Shown: piece after piece, positions 19,296-28,491 of the stretch
Position numbering within the stretch: the first letter of the stretch is position 1
How the letters are laid out: the number at the start of each line of letters is the position of its first letter
Source: Iodobacter sp.
GTDB taxonomy: Bacteria > Pseudomonadota > Gammaproteobacteria > Burkholderiales > Chitinibacteraceae
DNA length: 64,000 nucleotides
Direction of reading: 5' to 3'
NCBI RefSeq assembly: GCF_025352645.1
Contig: NZ_JANXSO010000150.1
Coordinates: 1-64,000 of the forward strand
The notes under the pieces: model-generated
The model's input: only the letters and a program-made list of their open reading frames with translations
Database searches by the model: none
Told to the model about the DNA's origin: nothing
Translations under genes and position numbers: made by a program

Positions 19296-20062
19296 AATAC
19301 TTACTGATATTGCTACTTATCCCCTTTGCTCAGGCTGAAGGCCTACGGCTGGACGCCCCCGCTGGCGGCTGGCGTAATACCACGGGCAAGGCCGAGCGCT
19401 ACACCCAAAATGTGCAATATCCGGCCACACTGGTGAATACCCCCGAAAATCAAGGCAAGCTGGCGCTGATCCGTGGCCATATCGGCAAAACACCTAAAGC
19501 CCCAGCAAAAGGGGAAGAAAACAAACCCTATCAGCTGATCGTGAACGGTGTACCCATGCCGCTGCGTATTGACGAGGACGGCAGCTTCTCGCGCCCCTAC
19601 TCCTTTGGCCGAGGCGCAAACAGCGTAGAAGTGCGCAGCCCCGATGGTAAAGAGCATGCGGCCAGCCAGTTTTACGACAGCAATAAAGACCGCGCCCAAA
19701 CCAAACTGCGCGTCGTGCTTTCATGGAACACCAATAGCACTGACTTAGACCTGCACGTGATTAGCCCCGATGGCGAACACACCTACTATGGCAATCGCGT
19801 CAGCAAAAACGGCGGCGCCCTGGATGTGGATGTTACCTCTGGCTACGGCCCAGAAATCTACGCCAATCCCAGCCCGCCCAAAGGCCGCTATTTGGTGTAC
19901 GTAAACTACTACGGCGGCTACAGCGAAAACCCCGCCATGACCATCGCCCAACTGAGCATCATCAATAATGAAAATACCCTGCACGAAAAACAGCAGCTAT
20001 TCAACGTGCCCATGCGTAAAACAGGGGATTTAACCCTAGTGGGCAGTTTTGTTTATCCCTAG
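19292..20062 (+). CDS. yfaP: DUF2135 (YfaP-like) secreted protein, last core gene of A2M cluster
   Basis: 256 residues with signal peptide MKYLLILLLIPFAQA. The C-terminal half is the diagnostic DUF2135 segment, SWNTNSTDLDLHVISPDGEH followed by DVTSGYGPEIY, a beta-sandwich that may bind metal through its Asp-rich loop. The N-terminal half (about 60-115) resembles a carbohydrate-binding-like or Ig-like module. The start codon overlaps the stop of the preceding gene (ATGA), implying translational coupling. In the known yfa/mag loci this protein accompanies A2M at the inner membrane or periplasm; its biochemical role is not established. Confidence 0.87.
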   Translation: MKYLLILLLIPFAQAEGLRLDAPAGGWRNTTGKAERYTQNVQYPATLVNTPENQGKLALIRGHIGKTPKAPAKGEENKPYQLIVNGVPMPLRIDEDGSFSRPYSFGRGANSVEVRSPDGKEHAASQFYDSNKDRAQTKLRVVLSWNTNSTDLDLHVISPDGEHTYYGNRVSKNGGALDVDVTSGYGPEIYANPSPPKGRYLVYVNYYGGYSENPAMTIAQLSIINNENTLHEKQQLFNVPMRKTGDLTLVGSFVYP

Positions 20063-20190
20063 GGATTCACGCAGGCAAAAAGCGCAAGGAAACACGAGTA
20101 ATAGAAGCCGTTTTTAACGCCGCACAACCCAAAAGTTAGACATCAAGCTCACTTAATCAAAGACCTAATCTAATTCACATAAGAAGCCGA

Positions 20191-20934
20191 ATGACTCACA
20201 CCTCCCACTCTGGCTGGCCCGCCCTCAAACCCGCTCTCTACCTTTTTATCTTCCTTGCCCTGCTCATGTTGTGGCACGGCCCGATTGCTCAGCAGGCGCA
20301 TTATCATGATTTTGCGGATCAGCGAGCGGGCTTAGGCATCGCTAATCTGCGCGATGTGTTATCCAACATCGGTTTTGCCCTAATTGGGGCGTGGGGTTTG
20401 CAACGCAGCGGCTCACAGCAGGGCATCGCAAAAGCAGGCTGGATGTTTGGATTTTTCAGCCTACTACTCACGGCGGCAGGCTCAGCTTGGTATCATCTTG
20501 CGCCTGATGATGCGCGGCTGATTTGGGATCGGATCCCCATTGCCCTTGCTTGTGCGGGGTTTTTATCGGCGCTGGCTAGCCAACTGCATGGCAGACTCAA
20601 GAGCACGTGGTTTATTCTTCCCTTAGCCTGCTGGGCCATTTTGTCTGTGGGCTATTGGGTCGTCACGCAAGATTTGCGGCCCTATTTATTACTACAGGCT
20701 TTACCGCTGATTTTATTGCCGCTATGGCAGTGGCAGCTTTGCGGCAGGCAGCGCCCTTTTTGGCTAATGCTAGCGGCCAGCCTTTGCTATATTTTGGCCA
20801 AAACTGCCGAATTACAGGATCTAATGCTCTTTAATACCCTGCAGCAGTATTTATCCGGCCATACTTTAAAACATCTCTTAGCCAGCCTTGCCTGCCTATT
20901 TATTTTATTTGCGAGCCCTCATGAAACTGCCTGA
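20191..20934 (+). CDS. Alkaline-ceramidase-like integral membrane hydrolase (CREST superfamily)
   Basis: 247 residues with about seven hydrophobic segments. Candidate metal-site residues of the ceramidase/PAQR (CREST) superfamily are all present: Ser98 and His102 in AGSAWYH, Asp113 in IWDRIPIA, and His224/His228 in SGHTLKHLLA. The family hydrolyses amide or related bonds in membrane lipids; the bacterial substrate is unknown. It is separated from the A2M cluster by 128 bp, and its 3' end overlaps the start of the next gene by 14 bp (the ATG at 20921 precedes this gene's TGA), so the two are probably translated together. Confidence 0.78.
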   Translation: MTHTSHSGWPALKPALYLFIFLALLMLWHGPIAQQAHYHDFADQRAGLGIANLRDVLSNIGFALIGAWGLQRSGSQQGIAKAGWMFGFFSLLLTAAGSAWYHLAPDDARLIWDRIPIALACAGFLSALASQLHGRLKSTWFILPLACWAILSVGYWVVTQDLRPYLLLQALPLILLPLWQWQLCGRQRPFWLMLAASLCYILAKTAELQDLMLFNTLQQYLSGHTLKHLLASLACLFILFASPHETA

Positions 20935-22480
20935 CTTGTTATTCCGCCGTTTTGCCAGCCTGCTACTATTGCTCACGCTGACTAGCCCTGCTCAGGCGGT
21001 AAGTAGCCTGCAAGAGTTTCAGGCCAATATTGCTGAACTGATCAGCATCCGCACCGAAGCTTACCGCTTTGCCGAGCTGCATCAGATCATCGGCAATAGC
21101 GACATCCCCAAGTTAAATCGCCAGCAAAGCGAGCAGTTACGCGGCATTATTCAGCAGTATTTTGCGGTGCGCGCCCGGCTACTGCCCGAAGTAGAGCATA
21201 TCGCCCCCTGCTTCGCCCTCGCCTCCCCCATCCGCCTAAACATACAAAAGCCCAGCACAAATGGTTTGCCAGAGCTGTGCACCACCGCCAAAAGCCGGAT
21301 GTGGGCACCCTCGCTTAATCCCTACGATGAGATAGGCAAAAAAACGCTGCTTGATATTGAACGCGGCTTAGCCGCAGCGCTGGTGCTAATGGATAGCTAC
21401 GAAATTGCCATTGCCCCCTACGCGCAAAATGCAGAACTGCGCTATCTGCTTAATTACGACGTAAAAAACACCGTGCAACTGGATCAATTAATCCGCCAAT
21501 ATCGCTCGGGCGAGGTGCACGCTCAGCTACTACTAGCCAGCAATTTGCTCGATCAATACTTTAAAATGCAGAGTGAAAGCAGCCAAACACCTGATGCTAA
21601 TGAGCAATATTTATATGCCCTGAGCCAAAGCACGGTTTGGTATGTGAATCAGCGCAAAAGCACCAGGGGCAATCCGTTAGAAGTCACACAATTCATTCTT
21701 GAAGACTTTAATCAGCAGAGAAAAGTAGCGCAAAACACCCTTAGCTTTGGTCTAAGCTTTGGCTTTGGCCAAATGGTGGGCCTAGTACAAACCCGTAATG
21801 GCAAGTTAAATCGCCCTGATCCTAGCACCCTAAGCCAGCTAGAAAGCGAAATGCGCCCACTGGATATCTTGCTGGAAAAAACACCGTTTCGCCTCACCGA
21901 TAAAATGATTCCCGGCCACTACGGCCATATGGCACTGTGGCTAGGCTCTGAAGCCGAGCTAAAAGAAATGGGCGCATGGGATGACATTCCAGCTCAGTGG
22001 CAAGAGCAAGTGCGTAAAGGGAAACGCATCGTAGAAGCACTGCGCTCTGGCGTCACCCTGAGCACGCTCGATCACTTTATGAATATTGATGATCTGCTCG
22101 TGCTGCGCGATCAACGCATATTAAGCAAAGATTATCAGCGTAATGCCGCAATCACGGCGGTGCAGCAACTCGGCAAAGAATACGACTTTAATTTTGACGT
22201 CATGACGCACGAGCGCATCGTTTGCTCTGAGCTGGCCTACGTGGTTTTCCCCGATCTTGATTGGCCACTGGCCCAAACACTGGGCCGCTACACCATTAGC
22301 CCAGATAATGTGGCCCAACTGGCTATGGGCGAGATGCCCATCTTTAGCCCCGTTATCATGTACCGCGATGGCAAGCGCGAGGAAGATCACTTACAGGAAA
22401 AGTTACTTGCGCTGATCTCAAAAGTGAAACACAGCAATGAAATAATCAACGATGCTCGCCCTTCAACCCAGCACCCATAG
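20921..22480 (+). CDS. YiiX/YaeF-type permuted NlpC/P60 papain-fold hydrolase, periplasmic
   Basis: 519 residues from the ATG at 20921; an in-frame ATG 33 bp upstream is less likely because only the later one gives a clean signal peptide (MKLPDLLFRRFASLLLLLTL...AQA). The N-terminal ~300 residues are helical and unassigned. The C-terminal domain carries the permuted papain-fold pair: His336 in HYGHMALWLGS and Cys435 in ERIVCSELAY. This His-before-Cys order is typical of YiiX/YaeF and LRAT-like enzymes, which act on lipids or peptidoglycan peptides. Overlap with the ceramidase-like gene suggests a shared membrane or envelope substrate, but that is inference. Confidence 0.78.
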   Translation: MKLPDLLFRRFASLLLLLTLTSPAQAVSSLQEFQANIAELISIRTEAYRFAELHQIIGNSDIPKLNRQQSEQLRGIIQQYFAVRARLLPEVEHIAPCFALASPIRLNIQKPSTNGLPELCTTAKSRMWAPSLNPYDEIGKKTLLDIERGLAAALVLMDSYEIAIAPYAQNAELRYLLNYDVKNTVQLDQLIRQYRSGEVHAQLLLASNLLDQYFKMQSESSQTPDANEQYLYALSQSTVWYVNQRKSTRGNPLEVTQFILEDFNQQRKVAQNTLSFGLSFGFGQMVGLVQTRNGKLNRPDPSTLSQLESEMRPLDILLEKTPFRLTDKMIPGHYGHMALWLGSEAELKEMGAWDDIPAQWQEQVRKGKRIVEALRSGVTLSTLDHFMNIDDLLVLRDQRILSKDYQRNAAITAVQQLGKEYDFNFDVMTHERIVCSELAYVVFPDLDWPLAQTLGRYTISPDNVAQLAMGEMPIFSPVIMYRDGKREEDHLQEKLLALISKVKHSNEIINDARPSTQHP

Positions 22481-22497
22481 TCAAACAAAGAGAAAAA

Positions 22498-23304
22498 ATG
22501 CCTTTTACCAAAGACTCCCGTGAATTTGACGCGCTGGTTCAAGCAAACCCCAAGGCCATTAAAATATTAGCTGAAGGGGATTCTTGGCTCGCTTATCCAC
22601 GGCAGTTTTTCTTATTTGGCAAAAATTCTAATATTGTTGATTGCCTAGGGGATAAGCCAGATATTGTTGCTTATAGCAGCTCAGAGAATGGCGACGAGGC
22701 GGTGGCCATGCTATGCGGGGAGCAAAAACTCGCCTTAATGAAAAGAATAAAACATACAGATTTTGATATTATTCTTTTCTCTGGCGGAGGAAACGATTTA
22801 GTTGGCCGCTATGATTTTGGCTTCTTCCTGCAAAAAATGACCGGCAATGATTGGCAAAGCTGTATTCACCATGAGCGACTCAATAAAAAACTCAGCCAAA
22901 TCAGCTTAAGCTATGAAGAATTAATCGAGCGAGCATTAGAGTTCTCTAGCAATAAGAAAATTAAAATCATTAGCCACAGCTATGATTATGCAATTCCATC
23001 CAAAACAGGCTTTGAGCTATTTGATATCTTCCCCATGTCTGAATCATGGATGTTCCCCTACCTAAGCCAACTTGATATCAACCGGCATGAAGATCAAAAA
23101 AACATTGCTAAATATATGCTGGTTAAATTCCAAGAAATGCTCTTGGCTTTAGAGGCCAGATACCCTCATAATTTTTATGTGGTTCAAACTCAGGGAACAC
23201 TCAAAGAAAACCAATGGCGCAATGAAATACACCCCACACCAGAGGGGTTTAAAGTTATTTCTGAAATGATCTATAAGAAAATAAAAACGGCGATTGCTAG
23301 CTAA
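22498..23304 (+). CDS. SGNH/GDSL-family hydrolase
   Basis: 268 residues without signal peptide. The esterase blocks are visible: block I AEGDSWLAYP (Ser29), block III SGGGNDL (Asn99), and block V IHPTPEGF (His245, with the usual Asp replaced by a Thr-Pro context two residues later). It starts 17 bp after the preceding gene behind AAAGAGAAAAA, so it may belong to the same transcript. Base composition is AT-richer than the A2M genes. Likely an esterase, lipase or deacylase acting in the cytoplasm; substrate unknown. Confidence 0.75.
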   Translation: MPFTKDSREFDALVQANPKAIKILAEGDSWLAYPRQFFLFGKNSNIVDCLGDKPDIVAYSSSENGDEAVAMLCGEQKLALMKRIKHTDFDIILFSGGGNDLVGRYDFGFFLQKMTGNDWQSCIHHERLNKKLSQISLSYEELIERALEFSSNKKIKIISHSYDYAIPSKTGFELFDIFPMSESWMFPYLSQLDINRHEDQKNIAKYMLVKFQEMLLALEARYPHNFYVVQTQGTLKENQWRNEIHPTPEGFKVISEMIYKKIKTAIAS

Positions 23305-23353
23305 AACACCTTAATTTTAACGCGCAAGTATTTATCAAAAATTAAATTTTTTT

Positions 23354-23423
23354 GTAACGTGGGCAAGCTTTTTTGCCCACGCCGTGCAGCCCTGCCCATG
23401 GGTAAAAATATTGCCCGCCCTGC
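23354..23423. repeat. Degenerate GTGGGCA paired-palindrome element
   Basis: Left hairpin GTGGGCAAGCTTTTTTGCCCAC at about 23359-23380; the mirror-image right part (CCCATGGGTAAAAATATTGC, then CCGCCCTGC) is decayed. The layout is as in the elements at 18807-18957 and 49298-49415. It lies between the SGNH gene and the oxidoreductase gene. Confidence 0.65.
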
Positions 23424-23480
23424 ATCACCTTGTGCCATATTTCCAATTCAAACCTAAATTTTATTCAAGCAGAATATTTC

Positions 23481-24017
23481 ATGGCAAATATCATCGTGCT
23501 TTTTTCTAGCTCAAGACAAAACGGTAATACGCGCAATTTTATTGACCAAATAGCCATACAACTAGAAACGATCGATATTTTCGTAGAGATCATCGATTTG
23601 GAGCAATACCATTTCTCTGATTTTGATTATAAGCATAAAAATAAAAACGATGATTTTTCGCCTTTATTTGAAAAAATATTGCCCTGCCCAATTATAATTT
23701 TTGCCACACCGGTTTATTGGTACGCTGTGCCTCCTCAAATGAAACGCTTTTTAGATCGTATTTCAGACTATCTCATTTGTCCGCAATTATCAGATAAAGG
23801 CCGCCAGCTTAGAGGTAAAACTGCATATATCGTGTGTACCTCAGTAAAAGAGCACGCGTCTGAAACCTACCTTAATGCACTTAAAGAAACCTTTGCCTAT
23901 CTTGGCATGCAATATGGCGGATATATTCATGCCGATTGTAGCGAGGGATATCTAGCAGAGCAGCAAGACAATGCAATCATGCTGTTTAGCCATTTATTCA
24001 AAACACAAAAGGCCTAG
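23481..24017 (+). CDS. NAD(P)H-dependent oxidoreductase / flavodoxin-fold protein
   Basis: 178 residues from the ATG at 23481; an upstream in-frame start adds 17 residues with no family resemblance. The flavodoxin-like fold is seen from the N-terminal FMN phosphate loop (FSSSRQNGNTRNFI) and the second conserved segment FATPVYWYAVPPQMKRFLDR, both typical of the NADPH-dependent FMN reductase/NAD(P)H oxidoreductase family. Cytosolic; the electron acceptor is unknown. It converges on gspK with only 21 bp between the stops. AT-rich like the SGNH gene upstream. Confidence 0.82.
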   Translation: MANIIVLFSSSRQNGNTRNFIDQIAIQLETIDIFVEIIDLEQYHFSDFDYKHKNKNDDFSPLFEKILPCPIIIFATPVYWYAVPPQMKRFLDRISDYLICPQLSDKGRQLRGKTAYIVCTSVKEHASETYLNALKETFAYLGMQYGGYIHADCSEGYLAEQQDNAIMLFSHLFKTQKA

Positions 24018-24038
24018 GCTAAGCGATGCGCCTAAACT

Positions 24039-24959
24039 TCACTTTCTTCTCAGCCATACAATCCGCGGAATTTGATCGGCCTTACGCTCCAGTAGCGCTT
24101 GAAAGCTCATATTGACGCGACCAAAGTGAGCATCTACTTCGCTGATAAAATAGCGGCTTTGCACCGATACTGCATCAGCGGGCATGCCGGCTTGTAAGGG
24201 CTGCGGCAGGGCAAGCTTGAATTCTTCGATGCTTTTAAAATACTTGCCCGAGCGCTGTGCCACCACGCCACCGGCAGCAGAAACACTCAGCCCCGGAATA
24301 ATCGCTGAAAGCACTTCAGCACCCGCAAAGTTAACATTGATAGGCGTTGCCTGCGGTAAGACGCTAATCACGGGCTCTAGCTTGGCGATCAGCTCTGGGG
24401 TAAAGCCACGAATGCGCGATAAGCTTTGGATATCTAACAAGCTGCGATTTGCAGCCCGATACGCCTCTGGCATCGCCAGATATTCCACATCTTCGGCCCC
24501 ACCAGGGTAGCGCGTTAGGCTATCCGCGTCTTGCCAATCCACCAAGGCATTAGCCACATCCAGCGGTAAACCTAGATTTTGCAAGAGGCGCTGAAACGCG
24601 GCAAAACCCACCTCGTTAATAACGCCGTTTTGCACCACATTATTGATATTAAAACGTCCTTGCTGCTCTAATAAGCGCCCACCTACCTTACCTGCCTCAA
24701 CCGGAATCGCAGGAATAGGAATATTCCAAGGCTCTAGCTGATGATCAATTTGATTATTGCGTGCGTCATCTCTTAAAGTAAGCCGTGCAAGATTAATCGA
24801 GGCGCGGGCAATGCCACGTGCCTCGGCCAAATCAAATTGATTTTCTAATTGCCGAAACCAAAGCTGCTGCCTCCAAGCAATAGCAACCGCCAATGTAGTC
24901 ACAAGTGCAGCGGTGAGCACCGCAGTGATAATGGCAACGCCACGTTGTTTATGCATCAT
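24039..24959 (-). CDS. gspK: Type II secretion minor pseudopilin GspK
   Basis: 306 residues. The N-terminal pseudopilin helix (MMHKQRGVAIITAVLTAALV) has a positively charged leader and a Gly before the cleavage point. GspK is the large tip pseudopilin and has the alpha domain seen here, with GRFNINNVV near residue 100 and the WQDADSL segment of the Ca-binding region. It would cap the pseudopilus with GspI and GspJ. The start overlaps the gspJ stop. It is the last gene of the F-G-H-I-J-K run. Confidence 0.93.
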   Translation of the reverse strand: MMHKQRGVAIITAVLTAALVTTLAVAIAWRQQLWFRQLENQFDLAEARGIARASINLARLTLRDDARNNQIDHQLEPWNIPIPAIPVEAGKVGGRLLEQQGRFNINNVVQNGVINEVGFAAFQRLLQNLGLPLDVANALVDWQDADSLTRYPGGAEDVEYLAMPEAYRAANRSLLDIQSLSRIRGFTPELIAKLEPVISVLPQATPINVNFAGAEVLSAIIPGLSVSAAGGVVAQRSGKYFKSIEEFKLALPQPLQAGMPADAVSVQSRYFISEVDAHFGRVNMSFQALLERKADQIPRIVWLRRK

Positions 24960-25540
24960 GGCAGGGTATAAATCCTTTCAACGCTGCTGTTATCACTGAG
25001 GATGAGCTTGATTTTTACCCCACGTGGTGGCGTTTTATTATTACCTGCGGGGGGCCAGCTGGCTTGCCACTGGCTGGCGGTGTCTAAAAAAAACACCTCA
25101 AAGCCACGAATATTTTCCAGCAAACTATGCACCTGTGGCTCCGTCCTTGGGCCTAAATCAAGGGCATCCCACAGCAGCAGCTCTAAGCGGCTATCTTGCA
25201 AACGATAAGCCACGTGAAAAGCATCACGGTTACGATCTAAACGGATCAGCTCTAAAGGTAGATCACTCTTACGCTCCGGCTTATTGGTGCCGCGCAACGC
25301 AGGTTGCTCTACCCCGCCCTGATCTCGCCATGGTCTATCCACCGTTTGGCTGATGTCTTCTTCCATACGATCAAACACGAGGGATAAATCCCGCCAGCGT
25401 TTGGCCTCGGCGTCCAGCGCAGTACGTGTTTGCGCCACAGACTCTAGCCCTTTATAGGAAATCAACGTCACCACACTGAATACCGCCAAAGCGATCAAGA
25501 TTTCCAGCAGGGTAAAGCCATGCTGCTTAGGGTTTGGCAC
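24956..25540 (-). CDS. gspJ: Type II secretion minor pseudopilin GspJ
   Basis: 194 residues with the prepilin signature KQHGFTLLEILIALAVFSVV (cleavage after Gly, Glu at +5), followed by the GspJ-type body (LVFDRMEEDISQTVDRPWRD). It forms the pseudopilus tip complex with GspI and GspK. A 179-bp spacer separates it from gspI, whereas the other pseudopilin genes overlap or nearly so. That spacer carries a hairpin, so gspJK may be differently expressed or have been interrupted by a repeat. Confidence 0.93.
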   Translation of the reverse strand: MPNPKQHGFTLLEILIALAVFSVVTLISYKGLESVAQTRTALDAEAKRWRDLSLVFDRMEEDISQTVDRPWRDQGGVEQPALRGTNKPERKSDLPLELIRLDRNRDAFHVAYRLQDSRLELLLWDALDLGPRTEPQVHSLLENIRGFEVFFLDTASQWQASWPPAGNNKTPPRGVKIKLILSDNSSVERIYTLP

Positions 25541-25660
25541 TAACCGCTCACTTTAAATACGAGAAGAAAAAAACATTTATCCATAGGTATTACACAAGCC
25601 AAATCTTGAGCCACAGAGAACGCAGAGGGCAATTTCACGAAGGAAAATAAGTAATACCTG

Positions 25661-25700
25661 CTGCTTGCCGCGCCCTGTTCATCATGGGCGCAGCAAGCAG
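25661..25700. repeat. Inverted repeat in gspI-gspJ spacer
   Basis: CTGCTTGCCGCGCCC (25661-25675) pairs with GGGCGCAGCAAGCAG (25686-25700) around a 10-base loop, with one wobble position. The CTGCTTGCCGCGCCCCT-type sequence also occurs near 13637-13655, after the DUF2138 gene, so it belongs to a dispersed repeat family. No T-run follows on either strand. Confidence 0.7.
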
Positions 25701-25719
25701 TGCCCCTACAGCTACACTA

Positions 25720-26091
25720 TCAATGCGGCACATGGGCCAGATAGCTCACCAGCGTCGCCAGGGCATGTTGATTATCATCGCTACTAAATACTTTTATTTC
25801 GACGCGGCGAAAGCTGCGATTGGGCGAGCCGCCCGTTTCTACTCGCCAGACAAAATCCATCCCCGCTTGCGACTCTTTGCCCTCGGTAGAGCCAATATCA
25901 GGCCATGCACCCAGTGCCGCCAACTCGTTTAAGCGGTTTTGTGCCACCCAGCCCGCTGCGGTGCGGCTTTTTAACTCGATGGCGTTATTGGTGCTAGATA
26001 AAGTGACTTTCATTGCCGCGCCCATGGCAATGGCAATCACGGCCAACGCCACCAACACTTCAATTAAGGTAAAACCTAGGCGCTTACGCAT
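25720..26091 (-). CDS. gspI: Type II secretion minor pseudopilin GspI
   Basis: 123 residues with prepilin signature MRKRLGFTLIEVLVALAVIA (Gly-Phe cleavage, Glu at +5) and the short GspI body with AAGWVAQNRLNEL. GspI nucleates the tip complex with GspJ and GspK. It overlaps the 3' end of gspH by 8 bp. Confidence 0.93.
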   Translation of the reverse strand: MRKRLGFTLIEVLVALAVIAIAMGAAMKVTLSSTNNAIELKSRTAAGWVAQNRLNELAALGAWPDIGSTEGKESQAGMDFVWRVETGGSPNRSFRRVEIKVFSSDDNQHALATLVSYLAHVPH

Positions 26092-26584
26092 GCGGCATCA
26101 CGGCAGCGGGCGCAGAAGCATCGGCTTGGCGTACTTCAACCCGCCCCATCACATCGCCAATTAAATCTAAGCGGCTATTATTTAAACGCAGCTGCAAAGT
26201 AAATGGCGCATTCACACCAGAAGGCTCAAACACTAAACGCTCACCTAAGCGCCGCTCGCGCAAGTTAACAGAAAACCCATCCACCCTGACCTCTTCTAAC
26301 ACTCGAGGATTAAGCAAATCGTGCGCCGCAATGGATTGCCAATTGTTCTGCGCATCTTGCAGCCAAAATTGATAGCCTTGGCCATCGGATGACCAAGCAA
26401 TTGCCTGCCCACTCGTAATCGCCTCATCGCGTGCCGATTCAAACAATGCAGCAAGGCGGCTGGCTTCACGCTCCACTCTTTGCCCATCGGATAAATCCAA
26501 ACGCACCACGGCCAAGCCCATGATGACGCCAATAATAGCGAGCACCACGAGGATTTCAATCAAGGTAAAGCCTTGGTGGCGCAT
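26084..26584 (-). CDS. gspH: Type II secretion minor pseudopilin GspH
   Basis: 166 residues from the ATG at 26582-26584, which forms a TAATG junction with the gspG stop; a TTG 12 bp upstream is the less likely start. The prepilin signature is [20 protein letters not shown], followed by the GspH body (REASRLAALFESARDEAITS). It links the major GspG filament to the tip complex. The translational coupling to gspG and gspI fits the standard G-H-I-J-K order. Confidence 0.92.
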   Translation of the reverse strand: MRHQGFTLIEILVVLAIIGVIMGLAVVRLDLSDGQRVEREASRLAALFESARDEAITSGQAIAWSSDGQGYQFWLQDAQNNWQSIAAHDLLNPRVLEEVRVDGFSVNLRERRLGERLVFEPSGVNAPFTLQLRLNNSRLDLIGDVMGRVEVRQADASAPAAVMPHA

Positions 26585-27009
26585 TAATTGTCCCAAGAAC
26601 CAATATCCGCATCCGTACCTTCGCCGCCTTGCTGGCCATCGGCACCGTAGCTCATCACATCAATTTCGCCTTTAATACCTGGGCTTAAAAATAGATAATC
26701 CCCACCCCAAGGATCTTTAGGCAGCTTTTCTAAATAACCGCCGGTTTTCCAATTATTAGGCAAAGGCGCGGCGCTTGGTTTCTCTACCAAGGCTTTTAAA
26801 CCCTGCTCGGTGCTTGGGTAACGGCCGTTATCCAGCTTATATAATTTTAAAGCCTGCACAATCGAGCGAATATCTTGCTTAGCCGCCACCACTCGTGCTT
26901 CATTGGGCCGATTCATAATCTTAGGCACCACCAAAGCCCCCAAAATAGCCAAAATGGTAATCACCACTAAGATTTCAATTAAGGTAAAACCGCTTTGTAT
27001 TTTTTTCAT
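26584..27009 (-). CDS. gspG: Type II secretion major pseudopilin GspG
   Basis: 141 residues from the ATG at 27007-27009, chosen because it places the short basic leader MKKIQSG directly before [19 protein letters not shown]; the longer reading frame upstream adds 20 non-homologous residues. The body has the GspG hallmarks [19 protein letters not shown] and [13 protein letters not shown], plus the C-terminal calcium-site region DVMSYGADG. It builds the pseudopilus that pushes folded exoproteins through the secretin. Confidence 0.95.
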   Translation of the reverse strand: MKKIQSGFTLIEILVVITILAILGALVVPKIMNRPNEARVVAAKQDIRSIVQALKLYKLDNGRYPSTEQGLKALVEKPSAAPLPNNWKTGGYLEKLPKDPWGGDYLFLSPGIKGEIDVMSYGADGQQGGEGTDADIGSWDN

Positions 27010-27121
27010 TTTTAAATGCACCCCTTTAAAAAATAGATTGTCCACGAAAAGCACCAAGTACACGAACAAAAAAACCCATCATTTCAACCGAGTTTGTTCG
27101 TGTTTTCCGTAGATAAAGAAA

Positions 27122-28318
27122 TTATTTAACCAATTGATTCATTTCAAATACTGGCAATAAAATCGCCAATACAATCACTAAAACCACGCCACCCATTAAT
27201 AAAACCATTAAGGGGCCAAGCAAGCCGGTAAAGGTTGAAACACGGTTTTCTAATTCTTGCGTTTGCTGCGCGGCGGCTTTTTCTAGCATATGCTCTAGCC
27301 GCCCTGTAGCCTCGCCACTGCCAATCAAATGAATCAGCACGGGCGGAAACATTTTGCTGACGGCCAGTGCTCTAGATAAGGTCATCCCTTCGCGCACTTG
27401 CTTTGCCGCTTCAGCCACTGCATCCCTCAGCGGTAAGCTGCCCAACACACCGCTTACGGCCTGCATGGCGTTCAATAGGGGTACGCCGCTGCCAACCAAG
27501 ATGGCTAAGGTCGACGCTAATTGTGCGGTATTGGCGGTGCGCTCAAAGCGTCCAATCAGCGGCAGCTTTAAACGCCAAGCATCAAACTGCCGACGCACTG
27601 CTGGTTTTTTTAAAGCATGCCAGCCAGCAGCACTGGCTATACCAAAGAGCGTAAAGAATATCAGCCCCCAATCCCGCACAAAGGAGCTAGCCCACAGCAG
27701 CAAGCGCGTGAGCAAGGGCAGCGTTTGCTTGGCGCTTTGAAACACCGTCACCATCTGCGGCACCACCCAAGTCAGCAGCCCCACAATAACCAGTGCCGAA
27801 ACAAACATCACAACGGCGGGGTAAATAAACGCCAAGCCTACTTTAGACGCCAAAGACGCACGCGATTCCAAATAATCGGCCAAACGCTGCATCACCGCAG
27901 CCGCCTTACCGGACTCCTCCCCTGCACTGACAATGGTGCGATACAACTCTGGAAACACTCTTGGGTGGCGCGATAAAGCTTGCGATAGCGATGAGCCCGC
28001 TAAAATTTCGCTACGCAGCGCGGCGACTAGCTGCTTTTCGCGCTCAACTTCGCTTTGCTCTATCAGCACAGATAGCGCTTGCTCAATCGGCAAGCCCGCA
28101 TCCAGTAAAGTAGCGAGCTGACGAGTCAGCAAAGAGAGCTTAGCTGTACCCAGCCCACGCTCGCCTTTTGCCCCATTAGAGGCAATCTCTTCTAGATCAG
28201 AAACCCACAAGCCCTGTTGGCGCAGCATACCCTTAGCCAAACGGGAGGTTTCAGCTTCAACCACACCGCGCGCAGCCTTGCCGCTCTCGTTCACTGCACG
28301 GTAGCGAAAAGCCGTCAT
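27122..28318 (-). CDS. gspF: Type II secretion inner-membrane platform protein GspF
   Basis: 398 residues, typical length. There are two GspF domains (about 65-185 and 270-390), with membrane helices near 165-190, 215-235 and 370-392 (LMVLLMGGVVLVIVLAILLP). It anchors the assembly ATPase GspE and pseudopilus assembly. First of the run here; gspC, gspD and gspE are not in the window. The substrates are unknown; the secreted M35-like peptidase and phospholipase at the right end are plausible clients but without direct evidence. Confidence 0.93.
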   Translation of the reverse strand: MTAFRYRAVNESGKAARGVVEAETSRLAKGMLRQQGLWVSDLEEIASNGAKGERGLGTAKLSLLTRQLATLLDAGLPIEQALSVLIEQSEVEREKQLVAALRSEILAGSSLSQALSRHPRVFPELYRTIVSAGEESGKAAAVMQRLADYLESRASLASKVGLAFIYPAVVMFVSALVIVGLLTWVVPQMVTVFQSAKQTLPLLTRLLLWASSFVRDWGLIFFTLFGIASAAGWHALKKPAVRRQFDAWRLKLPLIGRFERTANTAQLASTLAILVGSGVPLLNAMQAVSGVLGSLPLRDAVAEAAKQVREGMTLSRALAVSKMFPPVLIHLIGSGEATGRLEHMLEKAAAQQTQELENRVSTFTGLLGPLMVLLMGGVVLVIVLAILLPVFEMNQLVK

Positions 28319-28491
28319 AGCAAAAATCCTATAAACCTAATTGAGTGAACTGGAGTGAGCATTTATTGTTATTTTAAAAGGCACTAAATAGAAAATTAAA
28401 CCATATAGATAAAAGCAGAATTTATGTATTGAAACAAAGCACTAAACTTATTCCCAACACATTAATTCTGCCCTTCTTTAACGCCGTCTAA

